A DNA stretch of 64,000 nucleotides, taken from Ancistrus triradiatus. Taxonomy: Eukaryota; Chordata; Actinopteri; Siluriformes; Loricariidae. The notes under the pieces were generated by a model. It worked only from the letters and a program-made list of their open reading frames with translations. It did not search any database and was not told the origin of the DNA. The stretch spans positions 211,170 through 275,169 of the forward strand of contig JAJAGP010000762.1 in NCBI GenBank assembly GCA_025084515.1. Direction: 5' to 3'. Both the position numbers and the translations under genes were made by a program. Below are positions 1 through 12,959 of this stretch, piece by piece (position 1 is the stretch's first letter; each line of letters begins with the position of its first letter).

Positions 1-140
1 TAGTCCCTGTGTTAATGACTCATGATATTTTGACTTTACGATGGGAATCCTACAAATAAAAGCACTTTCAGCAGCCATGGTCGTGTCTTTATCGTGCTTA
101 ATATAGCTTGTGCTATGTTAGGCTATACACAGCAGATATT

Positions 141-228
141 AAAAATCAAGCAGTTATTGGATGTATATATACATATGTGTGTGCGTACGTGTATATATAG
201 GCCTACATACAATAACTGCTTGATTTTT
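141..228. repeat. Perfect 19-bp inverted repeat (hairpin)
   Basis: Positions 141-159 (aaaaatcaagcagttattg) are exactly the reverse complement of 210-228. The 50-base interval is TA-rich and partly self-complementary, so the whole can fold into a hairpin of about 88 nt. It could be a MITE remnant or a small-RNA precursor; the sequence alone does not decide. Confidence 0.75.
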
Positions 229-734
229 ATGATGGATCTGTCCGAACGTATCCCCATCCTAAATCGGGGAGCACTGGTATTTTTAATTGCAGATTAATTC
301 CTGATATGGATTATTTTAATGCTTTATTTACTTTCAGGTTGATAATGTTGAAATAGAGCTGGTTAAAGTTATATAAAATTAATTTGTAGGGTATCATGTA
401 AGAAAAGGTTATGGTTTCTACAGGTTACCATGACTTTCTGTAAGGACTCTACGTGGTAAGATTAAAATGAAAAAGAAAAAAAACACGCTGTTGCCGAGTG
501 ACCATTCTCTGAAAACCACAACGCTCTAATTTAACCTTCCGACAAATGAACAGGAAGCTCACACGCCGATGTGCGTGTGCATGTATGCGTATGTGTGTGT
601 GTGTATGTGTGTGTTTTCGTGTGACTGTTGGACTTGCATCAGACAGTTTTGGTTCTGACCAACACCAGCAAACTTCCTCCTTCATGCAGCGCCAGTACAA
701 GTTGGTAAGGAGGAGCCAGAGCGTTTGTTCCTTA

Positions 735-736
<2 letters not shown>

Positions 737-778
<42 letters not shown>
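737..778. repeat. (CA)n microsatellite
   Basis: An uninterrupted CA dinucleotide run. One of dozens in the window, listed as a length-variable site. Confidence 0.95.
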
Positions 779-781
<3 letters not shown>

Positions 782-885
782 TTCATGCATGTGAGCACAC
801 ACACTTCTGCATTAAATAAGATAATTAGATAAGTTGATAAAGATTAATTTGCATTTTGTAGCAAAGCCTAGTTTTTAGTTAATCC

Positions 886-3316
886 CTGTAACCCCCCCCA
901 CACACCCACACACTCACATAGACACACACACTCAGAGACAAACAGACACACACACAGACACACACACAGACACACTCACACACTCACAGACACACACACA
1001 GACACACACACACTCACAGAGACACACACACAGACACACCCACACACTCACAGAGACACACACGCTCAGAGACAAACAGACACACACACACACACACAGA
1101 CACACTCACAGAGACACACACACTCACAGAGACACACAGACACACTCATAGAGGCACAAACTCACAGACACACACACAGACACACTCACACACTCACAGA
1201 AACACACCCAGACACACACACACACTCACAGAGACACACACACAGACACACCCACACACTCACACAGACACACCCACACACTCACAGAGACACACACACA
1301 GACATACCAACACAGTCACAGAGACACACACACTCAGAGACAGACACACACACAGACACACACACACTCACAGAGACACACACACTCACAGAGACACACA
1401 GACACACTCATAGAGACACACACACTCACAGACACACACACACACAAACACACACTCATAGAGACACACTCAGAGACACACAGACACATACACTCACACA
1501 CACACTCACAGGACAAACACACACACACTCACAGACACACTAACAGAGTCACACACTCACAGAGACACACAGACACACACAAACACACACTCACAGAGAC
1601 ACCCACTCACAGAGACACACACACAGACACACACAAACACACACTCACAGACACACATGCTTACAGACACACACACTCACAGAGACACACACACAGACAC
1701 ACACACACTCACAGAAACACACACAGACACACACACACAGACACACACACAGACAAAAACACACACTCAAAGAGACAGACCCTCACAGAGACACACACAC
1801 ACACACACTCATAGAGACACACACACACTCATAGAGACAAACACTCACAGACACACACAGACACACACACACTCACAAAGACACACACACAGACACACAC
1901 TCACAAAGACACACATACTTACAGACACACACACACACACACTCAGAGACACACACACACATACACACTCACAGAGACACACACACAGACACACACACAG
2001 ACACAAACACACACTCACAGAGACACACATACTTACAGACACACACACACTCACAGAGACACACACACAGACACAAACACACACACACAGACACACACAC
2101 ACACACACTCACAGAGACACACACAGACACACCTTCACAGAGACACACACACACTCACAGAGACACACACAGACACACACACACGCTCACAGAGACACAC
2201 ACACACACACAGACACACATTCACAGAGACACACACACACACTCACAGAGACACACACACAGACACACACACACTCACAGAGACACAAATACTTACAGAC
2301 ACACACACAGACACAAACACTCACAGAGACACACACACAGACACACACAGACCCAAACACACACACACAGACACATACACACACTCACAGAGACACACAC
2401 ACACACTCAGAGACACATACACAGACACACACACACACAGAGACACACACAGACACACACACTCACAGAGGCACACACAGACACACACACACAGACACAC
2501 ACACAGACACAAACACACACTCAAAGAGCCACAGACCCTCAGAGACACACACACACACACTCACAGAGACACACACACAGACACACACACACTCACAGAG
2601 ACACACATACTTACAGACACACACACACTCAGAGACACACACACACACAGACACAAACACACTCACACACTCAGAGACACACACACAGACACACACAGAG
2701 ACACACACAGAGACACACACTCACAGAGACACACACACACTCACAGAGACACACACACTTACAGACACACACACACTCACAGAGACACACACAGACACAT
2801 ACACACACACTGACAGATACACACACACAGACACACACACAGACACACACACACACACTCACAGAGACACACTCACAGACACACACACACACACCACACA
2901 CACTCACAGAGACACACTCACAGACACACACACACTCACAGAGACACACACACTTACAGACACACACACATACACTCACAGAGACACACACACTTACAGA
3001 CACACACACACACACTCAGAGACACACACACTCACAGAGACACACATGCTTATAGACACACACTCACAGAGACACACACACAGACATAAACACACACACT
3101 GACAGAGACACACACACACACTCAGAGACACACATGCTTATAGACACACACACTCACAGAGACACACACACTCACAGAGACACACACACAGACATAAACA
3201 CACACACTCAGAGATACACACTCACAGACCCACTCACAGAGACACACACACAGACACACAGACAAACACTCACACTCATAGAGACACACACACAGACACA
3301 CTCACACACACACACA

Positions 3317-3378
<62 letters not shown>
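886..3378. repeat. 2.5 kb degenerate CA/CAGA satellite
   Basis: The block is built almost only from A and C, with G and T at regular places. Short words such as acactcacagagacac and cacacagacac recur irregularly. A pure CA run of about 60 bases ends it. The long open frames here exist only because the word composition avoids stops; their products are Thr/His or Cys/Val runs and are not genes. It is far larger than a usual microsatellite and probably grew by slippage and unequal exchange. Confidence 0.95.
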
Positions 3379-3382
<4 letters not shown>

Positions 3383-4053
3383 GCTTTAAATGGTTTACTA
3401 AGTTTGGTTATAATGTTTTGCTTAAGGTTGTGTAACTTCCCTCATGTAGGAAATCGGATATGGGCCCAATGCCGCAGCAGACGTGCCGCTGTCGGCCAGA
3501 CGTAAACAAGTGTAAGAAATTCTCAGACGTCAGGAGACGGGCCCTTCAGCATAGGAGTCTGTTTACACATACAGAGGCCTCTGCGTGGGTCCAGCTGCCT
3601 AGGTCACCATTCTGAAATACATTCTTCTCAGCAAGCTTCATGTACCCTAGGTGTGACAGGAAGGGGCTAACAGAGAGAGGTGTGATAGTCAGACGCTGGT
3701 GGATAGAGGTGTGATGTTGGTGGATAGAGGGTCATTTCAATATCCAAAAATGTGTAGGGAGACAGGATGGGAAGCCAAGAGGCTTGTGGAACAGGGAGAT
3801 GGGTAGAGTGTGGGAGACAGGATGGGAAGAACAATGGTTGTCAGGGCAAGACAGCCAAGAGGGTCAAGAGGGTGTGAAACAGTGACTGCATTATTGTAAG
3901 TATTTCCTTTCTACAGGTCATACACAGGGCGAACATGGGGCAGTTGTTGGGTACACATGGGTCAGACGTGTGGTGTATAAGAGACAGGTATGAGGATGGG
4001 TCAGCTGCTCAGGACTGGGTTTGTATTTAGAGGCAATGTCAAAGGTTAACCAA

Positions 4054-4110
<57 letters not shown>

Positions 4111-4173
4111 GTGTGTGTGTGTGTGTGTGTGGGTGTGGGTGGGTGTGTGTGTGTGTGTGTGTGTGTGGGTGTG
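4054..4173. repeat. (GT)n / (GGTG)n microsatellite
   Basis: GT dinucleotides broken by GGGTGG interruptions. Confidence 0.95.
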
Positions 4174-4303
4174 GGGTCGACATATGAATCAGGTTCCTCA
4201 CTGATAAAGCATGCATATTTAAATAAACAATACACACACACACACACACACACTTATCTCTTTCTGCACGAGCTGTGTTCACTTCAGCCAGCTGTTCACT
4301 TCC

Positions 4304-4305
<2 letters not shown>

Positions 4306-4344
<39 letters not shown>

Positions 4345-4380
4345 GACAGACACACACACACACACACGCAGGCAGACAGA

Positions 4381-4421
<41 letters not shown>
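4306..4421. repeat. (CA)n microsatellite with GACA interruptions
   Basis: CA runs with cgcagacagacac interruptions, ending about 50 bases before the putative signal-peptide exon. Confidence 0.95.
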
Positions 4422-4423
<2 letters not shown>

Positions 4424-4472
4424 AGACTGTGATATCCTCTGGTTCGCAGAATGATCCAGGGCTGACTTAGAG

Positions 4473-4506
4473 ATGGATGTCCTCCACACACTCCTCATCC
4501 TGTCAG
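4473..4506 (+). CDS. Putative signal-peptide exon of the Fc-receptor-like gene
   Basis: An ATG opens a short hydrophobic stretch (MDVLHTLLILS) and is followed after one extra base by GTAAAA, a plausible donor. The exon therefore ends in phase 1, the phase in which all four Ig exons downstream begin and end, so joining it to the exon at 16803 keeps frame. The predicted leader is short (about 12-13 residues before the first Ig strand). FcR genes often have a second 21-bp leader exon, which I did not find. The link spans 12.3 kb of transposon-rich intron, so the assignment is an inference. Confidence 0.45.
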
Positions 4507-5641
4507 GTAAAAACACCGATTAAGATTTTTTTATTGATGCTGTTATTTATTGATGGAAATATTCACATCCATCACAGAGAGGATCTTACATATCTTAATA
4601 TTATATTTTTAGATTTTAATTCGTACCAGATGTGGATGTTGGAATGAATTTGTTCAGTTTGTAATTACTTAAATGAAACATTTATTACCCTGAGATGTAA
4701 AAAGCACACAAAGGGGTGTGGTCATTTGTCATTTGTTGAATTTTTTTTGAGGATTAAAAGATACATTTATTGAACCTACATGAGGAGCTCGCAGCTAAAA
4801 TCTATAGTTTCTAACTTTATCTTAACATTCTATGGTATATTCTTCAGTTTTAGAACAGATGTACATGTAACATCATTAATATGGGTGTGTGATCAGATCA
4901 AATGTTTAATGTTTATTTATTGTGCAAAGAGCAGGGTGTGGTTTCTCAGGTGGACTGAGCTGGAGTTTTTCTCTTTCTGTTTTTGTTCATTCTTGCTTGT
5001 ATTTCACTAAAGTCAGAGGCTGAGCCCAGTAACAGTCTCAGTCTGTCCTAGCTGAGCTACAGGTAATTGTAGAGGTTGTGCATTCTGCCCTGCAGAGGGT
5101 AACAGTGTGTTAATGCCCCCAATTACACTCTGATGAGTGCAGGTTGCTCTGACCTACGATCTCAAAAATATAGAATCAGATACATAATAAAATCTCTGAA
5201 TTCAGTAAAGTGGCACCTGGGTAGCTCTGAGGCAGGTTCGAGTTTTTCTTCCTTAACACCCAGTTTCTACTGTAGTGACCGCTAAGACGATACCAAACCA
5301 TATCCCAGAACTCTACACCCTACACTGTATGCATTTTGTTCTGTTGATTTTCATAATTAGATGTTAATAATGTGAAGTCCGATAAGTTAAAGACCCAACC
5401 TTACACAGACGAATTTCATCTATCAGGCCGTTCCTGCAGAGGTCATGTGAACCAGGGTGCTTAAACATTTACACAAAACTCCACTGCATTCAAATGTAAG
5501 ATCTGACTTTATGCTGGTCACTTGAGGTTGGAATCCCCCCCCCAAAAAAAATAGAAAACCACCATGAGAACGTCTCTGATTCACTCAGCTAGAGGGTGAC
5601 CCGAGTTTCGGCTTAACGTAGAACCTGAAGGTTTAACCCAG

Positions 5642-5756
5642 ATATATTATATTATATTATATTATATTATATTATATTATATTATAATTAAAACTATTTA
5701 ATAATAATAATAATAATAATAATAATTATTATTATTATTATTATTATTATTATAAG
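5642..5756. repeat. (TATTA)n followed by (TAA)n(TTA)n
   Basis: Pentanucleotide TATTA repeats to about 5686, then TAA repeats that switch directly into ATT repeats, forming a self-complementary trinucleotide palindrome. Confidence 0.9.
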
Positions 5757-5855
5757 CTACATGAGTTTAGATCAAACGTTTTAGTATTGATAATAAAATA
5801 TGTTCAGATTAAATGAGCATAAAGAGTAGAGCTGTATATTGTATAATACTATGTT

Positions 5856-5892
<37 letters not shown>

Positions 5893-6216
5893 CAGTTTTG
5901 AAGCCGTAATAACTGACCCTGGCTGTAGAAGTTATTCATTTCCTGTACATTAATAACCGTTACAGAAATGAATATAAAGCTTTCAGTCCTCCTACACTTA
6001 CTGTCAGATAAAGTTTAAACTCGACTCATCAGTAATCACATGGTTAACCTGTATTTAAACCCACCGATTTACCGTTAAGACTTTATCTTACTTTTATAAC
6101 TTTCTGCTCTCTCATATCAACACTAATATAACAGCTACATAATTAAAGTTTAAACACAACAGTTTTTATAGAAACTTTAGTCTCTAAAAGCTTTAATTAT
6201 AATGTCAAGTACATAT

Positions 6217-6226
6217 TAATACCAAC

Positions 6227-6258
<32 letters not shown>

Positions 6259-6259
6259 C

Positions 6260-6310
<51 letters not shown>
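6217..6310. repeat. (TAA)n microsatellite
   Basis: About 30 TAA units with one CCAA interruption. Confidence 0.95.
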
Positions 6311-6313
<3 letters not shown>

Positions 6314-6614
6314 GAATACCCCCTACAGTGCACTGCATGATTATATATATTACATTATAATTCTTGAAAATGTTGTTTAAACATTTATTTAGAAAATCAG
6401 AGTTAGCAAAACTTTTGCATAAGGATGTAACCATTAGTTATGATGTATTATAAATAGGTTTTGGTGCCCCTGCAAGTGGTTCTTCGTACTGTTCTAATCA
6501 TTCTAATAGGAGCATTTATACTTTATCAGATCTTTATCAGAGTAAATAAAGTCCTGTATCTGTATAAGAATTAGTGCTCAGGAAATCATAGAGCAGCAGA
6601 AGCAGCAGCAGCTA

Positions 6615-6721
<107 letters not shown>

Positions 6722-7131
6722 CCACCAATAGATAGATGGGCTGCAACCTAACTGCTCACCAATACCAGCTCACTTAATACACACACACACACACGATATA
6801 CACACACATTTCACATTTCACATTACATGGTATGGTTGGGGGTATGGGGTGGGATATGTTCTCACTTAAATACAGGGTGTGTCCAGTGTGAACATGTTAC
6901 TGTAAATAAATCACCCACTCCATTCTAATAGCTCATTATAACCGAACAATTTTAATCTGGACTGAATAATAACAACATCCTGATACAACAGCAGAGGAAC
7001 AAAAAAATCACTCCATATAAAAATGATTTTAAAAAGCTTAAAAAAGTGGAGGTGTGTAAGTGATTTCTACTGTGGAAGGCCTCTAGTGTATTACTGTTTT
7101 ATTAAAAGGACTGATAAAAAACACTGCTCTG

Positions 7132-7135
<4 letters not shown>

Positions 7136-7163
<28 letters not shown>

Positions 7164-7194
7164 CATTATAATTTTTATTATTATTATTATTATT

Positions 7195-7232
<38 letters not shown>

Positions 7233-7275
7233 TAATAATAATAATAATAATAATAATAATTTACTTGTAGCATTT

Positions 7276-7306
<31 letters not shown>

Positions 7307-7348
7307 TAATAATAATAATAATAATGATAATAATAATTTACTTGTAGC

Positions 7349-7397
<49 letters not shown>
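7136..7397. repeat. Alternating (ATT)n and (AAT)n blocks
   Basis: Blocks of ATT and AAT repeats follow one another. The unique word tttacttgtagcattta occurs twice between them (near 7260 and 7337), showing that a segment was duplicated. Complementary neighbouring blocks can pair with each other. Confidence 0.9.
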
Positions 7398-7399
<2 letters not shown>

Positions 7400-8309
7400 T
7401 AATAAATAAAAATATTTCTACATGCTGCTAAAACCCTTAAGTTAGTAGCTAAGTTAGTAGAGGAGCTTGTCCTGAGTTTGTTAGTGTTCCAGTTTATTAT
7501 TTCCATTACAGTGAAATGAATTATGCAGCTGACAGAGACCGATCTAAAAGCAGTACGATACTGAACATTACACATTAATGACAGAGTTATTTAAGTACAG
7601 GCTTAAGGAAATGTTTGGACTCTCTGACTAATAATGTTTTGTGGATTTTCAAACTGTAAAGTTGACATTTAAACACGGCATTTAAACAAGTTAATACAGT
7701 AAAAAAAAAAAACATCTAATTGAAAATATGAAAAAGTTTATTCACCCCAACCGTTAATATTTGAAAATATTATCGCTCTCTTCATATAGGAATTTTTATT
7801 CTTCTTGCTTTGATATTTTAAAACTCTGCAGCTTTCCTATCATACTGCAGCTCTGTTGAATACTGATATTAATCCATCTGGATGTTAATGAGCATAATTA
7901 CAATTACAATTCTAATGTTTGGAGTTTAATATTGTTGTTAAAGTCACTGCATTTAGTTTTGAGTTTCCAGAGCCTCTGTGTGTTGAAGAATCGAACTGCG
8001 TCAGCATTTTTCTTTCCTATTTTTATTCCACTTCTGCATTCGCTGGGTTACAGTGAGGGGATAAATGCTGATTTTCAGAAAACGACTTCTACTTTCCTAA
8101 AACTGTCAGCAGAACGTCACTGGTTCACTCGAGAGCAACACATAACTAAAACCGCAATGAGCTGCTCACTACAGGAATAAGGACTCACTAAGGATTGGGG
8201 TATGTTAGGGTATTTGTTGGAGTTTGGGGATTTGCTGGAGGTTTCTTAGTGACTCGACTAAATAATGCCTATATGCAAATATTTACTTTGTTTTTTTGAA
8301 CTATTACTA

Positions 8310-8556
8310 TACACGATGAGATAAGTTAATTTCATTGTTACATTTATCACCTAAGCTGGAAAAGCAGGTCGGGTCCCTTTTTTGAGAGTTGGTCCTAACA
8401 AGGTTTCTTCCTTATAACGTTTAGAGATTTTCCTTGCCACTGTCGGCCTTGGTTTGGTCAATTTGGATTGGCCCTAGATATTAGATAAGATAATCTAAAA
8501 TGGTAAAGCTGCTTTGAGACAATGTGCCGTGGTAAAAAGCGTTACAGAAAGGGGAG
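8310..8556 (+). mobile_element. L2-like LINE 3' end fragment
   Basis: The words tcacctaagctgg, ggtttcttcctta, ttttccttgccactgtc and gctgctttgagacaatg match, in order, the 3' tails of the longer LINE copies at 46575-47192 and 58350-61010. Only the 3' untranslated tail remains. Confidence 0.7.
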
Positions 8557-8665
8557 GGGGGTATTAGATAAACATTCAGGGTAGCAGATATGAACTGATT
8601 TATGTTCTGTTCTTTATTTCGCAGGGAGTTTGGCCTTTACAAGAGGACAGGCAAGTCTACGTGGT

Positions 8666-8671
<6 letters not shown>

Positions 8672-8740
<69 letters not shown>
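8672..8740. repeat. (CA)n microsatellite
   Basis: About 34 CA units; they mark the broken 3' edge of the Gypsy remnant. Confidence 0.95.
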
Positions 8741-8745
<5 letters not shown>

Positions 8746-8749
8746 AGGG

Positions 8750-9073
8750 TCCATGTCCACTGGAGGGATTTTGGTGATATTTGGGTACGTTTGTGTTCCC
8801 AGCTTAAGCTGGGAAACGTGGAACGTGGGGTGTATCCTCATGGACGGGGGCAGGTCCAACCGGTAGCTGACCGGGTTGATCCTGCGAAGTACCTTGAAGG
8901 GACCCACGTACTTAGGAGCCAGCTTACCCGAGCATCCCTTCAACGGGAGGTCCCGAGCTGATAGCCAGACGCGTTGCCCCCGGCGGTAAGAGGGCGCGGG
9001 CCTGCGCTTGCGGTCCGCCTGACGACGCATGGACTCCGCGTTATCCCTAAGTGCCGCCCGGGCCTTGAGCCAG
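8750..9073 (-). pseudogene. Gypsy integrase C-terminal (GPF/Y) region
   Basis: Minus-strand translation gives YRRGQRVWLSARDLPL, KLAPKYVGPFKVLRRI and SYRLDLPP, the conserved C-terminal module of Gypsy integrases. It continues the reading frame interrupted at 10929. A chromodomain, if it existed, is lost: the frame runs into the (GT)n tract at 8740. Confidence 0.8.
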
Positions 9074-9080
9074 GACTGTC

Positions 9081-10922
9081 AAGTCAAGTCAGATTTATTT
9101 ATATAGCGCTTTTTACAATGGAGCATTGTCTCAAAGCAACTTTACAGGTTTAGATTATCTCCTAATAACTACGTCCAATCTCAAATTGAGCAAGCCTAGG
9201 GCGACAGTGGCAAGGAAAAACTCCCTAGTTCTAGGAAGAAACCCTTGGGAAAAACTCAAAAAGGGACCCAACCTCCTTGGGCGGCGTAGATGATAAATCT
9301 AAGAGCGAACTAAAGTCATGGAGTCAAAGTTTGAATAGAATGTGGAAGTATGCACATCGACATTAAGTGGCCGGGGTATGATGATAAATCTAAGAGCGAA
9401 ACTAAAGTCATTGGAGTCATGGTCGAATAAAATGTGAATTATGCACAGTGAGCTCCATCAGATGTACATCATGTGTAGGGCCGGAACTGCCGGAACACAA
9501 GCTCGGAGAGAAAACAGAAAGTGTAATTAGTTATTGATTAAGAGCACAGTGTCTATTAACAATCACTGATGCCATGTCAATCACTGATGCCAAGTGTAAG
9601 CATGAGACCCCGGGCAGCATTAGCTATAGCAGCATAGCTAGAAAGCTAGAAAGAGGAAAAAAGGGAGAACTGGTAGGAAACACAGCCAAGAGGGATCACA
9701 TGAGACATTGGCAACCCACGAGCGGCAGAAGACAGCAAACCCAACGTCTCTGATCACCATAAGACTCTTTGACTATGAAACCCCCAGCTCTGCCCTTAAT
9801 TCTAAGGCAAGGATGCATGAGTCAAGATCACGAGGACCGAAAAAAGCCTAGTTCAGCCAGACCGCCCACTCGACACTCCCGGCAAGCGGACAAGGCAGGC
9901 AGGCCAGACATGACTTCAGACTCCGGCCCCAGCAACCCCAAACCATGCAACCTGGTCTAAATCTAGTCAAAAAGCCTGCGTAAATAGGTATGTCTTTAGC
10001 CTAGACTTAAAACTTTGGAGGGTGTCTGAATTTCGAACGATATAGTGGGAAGTTTATTCCATAGTTGGGGGGCCCATGTATGAGAAAAGCCTTTCCCCCC
10101 TGCTGTGACTTTTATTTAATTCTAGGAAACTAAAAGAAGTCCTGCACCCTGCGAACGAAGTAGACGAGTGGATTGTAAAACTCTAAGAGTTCACTCAGAT
10201 AATGTGGGGCCAGGCCATGTAGAGCTTTATAAGTTATAAGAAGTATTTTGTAATCAATGCGGAATTTGACTGGTAACCAGTGCAGTGATGATAGAACAGG
10301 AGTGATATGATCAAATTTTCTAGTTCGAGTTAGCACTCGGGCAGCTGCGTTTTGAACTAACTGAAGTTTATTTATAGATTTACTAGAGCATCCAGTAAGT
10401 AACATTACATTACAGTAATCCAACCTTGAGGTTATAAACGCATGAACAAGTTTTTCTGCATCATTAAAAGAGAGGATATTTCTAAGTTTAGCGATATTAC
10501 GTAATTGAAAGAAAGCAATTCGAGTGATGCTGCTAATGTGCGCATCAAAGGAGAGATCTGAATCAAATGTGACCCCTAAGTTTTTTACAGACAGACTGAG
10601 CAATACTGAACAGCCATCTAGATTTAGGATATATGTAGCTAACCTGTCTCTCACTAGCCTTGGGTCCCACTAATAGCACCTCAGTTTTATCTGAGTTAAG
10701 TAAGAGAAAATTAAATAACATCCAATCTTTTATTTCCTTTACACTGTCCTCAATTTTGTTGATTGTAAGGCTGTCATTAGTTTTGGCTGATATGTACAGC
10801 TGTGTATCATCTGCATGGCAGTGGAAATTAATGCCATGTTTACGAATAACTGAGCCTAGTGGCAGCATGTACAGAGAGAATAAAAGCGGGCCAAGCACTG
10901 ACCCCTGCACTGACCAAGCACT
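9081..10922 (-). mobile_element. L2-like LINE fragment nested in the Gypsy element
   Basis: 5'-truncated LINE. RT C-terminal words on the minus strand are VLGPLLFSLYMLPLG and HADDTQLYIS at 10900-10790, then FDAHISSITRIAFFQLRNIAKLR and LDYCNVMLL. The 3' tail ends with the tttatatagcgctttttacaatg type sequence near 9100. The heptamer gactgtc flanks it at 9074-9080 and 10923-10929, a probable target-site duplication. Inside the tail a segment of about 90 bp is duplicated (9289 and 9378). Confidence 0.85.
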
Positions 10923-10929
10923 GACTGTC

Positions 10930-11735
10930 GGCACCGGCGGGTGAAACTGCTCCGCCGAGGAGACCCCGACGTCCGCCTCCTGGCGAGGGAAAGAGGGGAA
11001 ACTGGAAGCCGAAATGGCACTCGAATGGGGACATTGCCGAGGGCCGAATGCCACAGGGTGTTATGGGCGAATTCGGCCCATGGCAGATGTTCCGCCCATG
11101 GGAGGGGTTGGCCCGCCGTTAGACACCGGAGCATGCGCGCCAGGTCTTGGTTCACCCGTTCCGGTCTGGCTGTTAGACTCCGGGTGAAAACCCCGAGGAG
11201 AGACTGGCCGTGGCCCCACCGAGCGGCAGAAAAGCGACCAGAAGCGGCTGACAAATTGGGGGCCTCGATCCGACAGTAGGTCCCGGGGGAACCCGTGCAC
11301 CCGGGCCACATGCCGGAGGATGAGTTCCAGCGTTTCCTTGGCGGACGGTAGCTTGGGCAGCGCCACGAGCTTGACACCCCTTGGAGAACGGGTCAACCGC
11401 CACAAGGACAACCGTGTTCCCCTTGGACGGGGGCAGGGCCCGTGACGAAGTCCAGGGAGACATGGGACCAGGGGCGAGCGGGAACGGAAAACGGAAGAGG
11501 GTGAAGGAGGCCGGGGTGGCCTTCTGCGAGGGGTTTTGTTACGAGCCAGACTCGACCTCGCAAAGAGGCCACGAACTGCCTAAAAGTCCTCCTCCATACG
11601 TGGCCACCAGTAGCTCTGTCGAAGGAGCTTGTAGGTGGCTGTGCGGCCAGGGTGTGCCGCAAAGGGACGCTTCGTGCCCCCAACGACATCACTCGGAGGC
11701 GAACTGAGTCCGGGACGAACCTACAACCTACATGT
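10930..11735 (-). pseudogene. Gypsy integrase, core region, frameshifted
   Basis: The zinc-binding segment and catalytic core are spread over three frames. Recognisable words are the SHVSLDFVTGP block at about 11450 (first catalytic Asp), LSDRGPQFVSRFW at about 11250 (second Asp) and ALGMSPFEC-type sequence at about 11030. The frame is cut at 10929 by the nested LINE. Confidence 0.75.
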
Positions 11736-12410
11736 TGCAGCGACCCCTGGGACACGACGAAGCCTAAGAAGGCGACTGAGGGGGTGTGGAAAACCGACTT
11801 TTCAAACTTCACATAAAGCCGGTTTTCCAGGAGTAGCTGCAAGACCCGGCGGACTGTGACCGATGTGTTCTTCAAGTGACCGGCTGAAGATAAGTATGTC
11901 GTCGAGGTAGACGAAGGCATATCGGTCCAAAGGCCTCACGGAGCACGTCATTAACGAACCGTTGGTGGAAAACAGCCGGCGCGTTCATCAGCCCAAAGGG
12001 CATTACCCTATATTCATAATGCCCTGTGGGCGTCAGAAGGCTGTCTTCCATTCGTCCCCCTGCCGGATGCACGGACGAGGTTGTAAGCGCTCCGGAGGTC
12101 CAGCTTGGTGAAGATGCGGGGCCCCTGGAGCGCCTCGAAGGCCGTCATAAGGGGCAGGGGGGGGTGGTAAAGGTAAGCGGTCTTTGACTGTGATCGCGTT
12201 GAGGCCCCGGTAATCTATGCACGGGCGCAGGGTGCCTTCTTTCTTGGCAACAAAGAAGAAACCCGCCCCTGCCGGCGAGGAGGACGGCCGTATAAGCCCT
12301 GCTGGAGCGCCTCAGCAATGTATTGCCGCATTGCCTCCTGTTCAGTGCGGCTCAGGGAAAAGAGCCTCCCCCGGGGGGAGCAGTGCCCGGCAGGAGGTTG
12401 ATGGCGCAAT
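11736..12410 (-). pseudogene. Gypsy reverse transcriptase, frameshifted
   Basis: The RT palm motif RVMPFGLMNAPAVFH is seen at about 12010 and the catalytic YLDD block at about 11905, in different frames. The thumb begins (FLGFVVSQGSLQ, about 11745) and is then cut off. The usual tether and RNase H sequence that should follow is missing. Confidence 0.75.
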
Positions 12411-12619
12411 CATATTCCCTGTGCGGCGGCAGGACTTGGGCCGCCCCTTTGCTGAACACCACCCCCAGATCCCGGTAGGGTTCGGGGACGGTGGACAGGT
12501 CGGGTACCGTCTGCTGAACACAAGGTCGGTGATGGGGGGTGGACAGCGGAAGCAGGCATGACTTCTGGCACCGAGGGGACCAAGCGTAGACGGATCGGGT
12601 TTGCCAGTCGATCCGCGGG

Positions 12620-12900
12620 TTGTGGAGTCGTAGCCATGGGTAACCCAGGACCAGTTGGAGTGTAGGCGTGCGGGTGACTAAAAAGGTGACTCTCTCAGAG
12701 TGGAGTCCCGTCTCCATGGTGACGGGCAGGGTCCTATAGGTGACAGGCCCCCTGCCCAAGACCTGACCATGGAAAGCCCTGAGTGGCTGGGGGCTGGGGA
12801 GGACCTCGATGCGAAGATGCAAACGCCGCGCGAGCGCGTCGTCGATGAAGTTGCCCTCGGCCCTGGAATCGACGTAGGCGGAGAGGCGGGTCCGACCACC
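12620..12900 (-). pseudogene. Gypsy aspartic protease region
   Basis: In minus-strand translation the segment around 12870 reads YVDSRAEGNFIDDALA, equivalent to the retropepsin DSG-AEGNFI active-site block, but Gly is replaced by Arg after Asp-Ser. It continues into the flap and a VLGYPWL motif typical of this clan. The active-site change suggests loss of function. Confidence 0.7.
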
Positions 12901-12959
12901 CCCTCCCTGACGAAGAACGACCGGGAGGGTGAGGCCTGACAGGGGGCGAGCGGATGCGC

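Larger units (their letters stand above)
1..885. other. Left flank, no gene recognised
   Basis: No exon with convincing splice sites is visible on either strand. The stretch holds an inverted repeat at 141-228, a mixed GT run near 590-615 and a pure CA run at about 737-778. It looks like ordinary AT-rich intergenic DNA. Confidence 0.6.
3379..4472. other. Spacer before the receptor signal exon
   Basis: No exon recognised. A short tandem word (ggtggatagaggtgtgat type) lies at 3690-3735, and gagacaggatgggaag occurs twice, near 3760 and 3815. Positions 3962-3987 resemble sequencing-adapter words (see findings). GT runs occupy 4054-4173, and CA runs 4306-4421 sit just upstream of the exon at 4473. 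Confidence 0.6.
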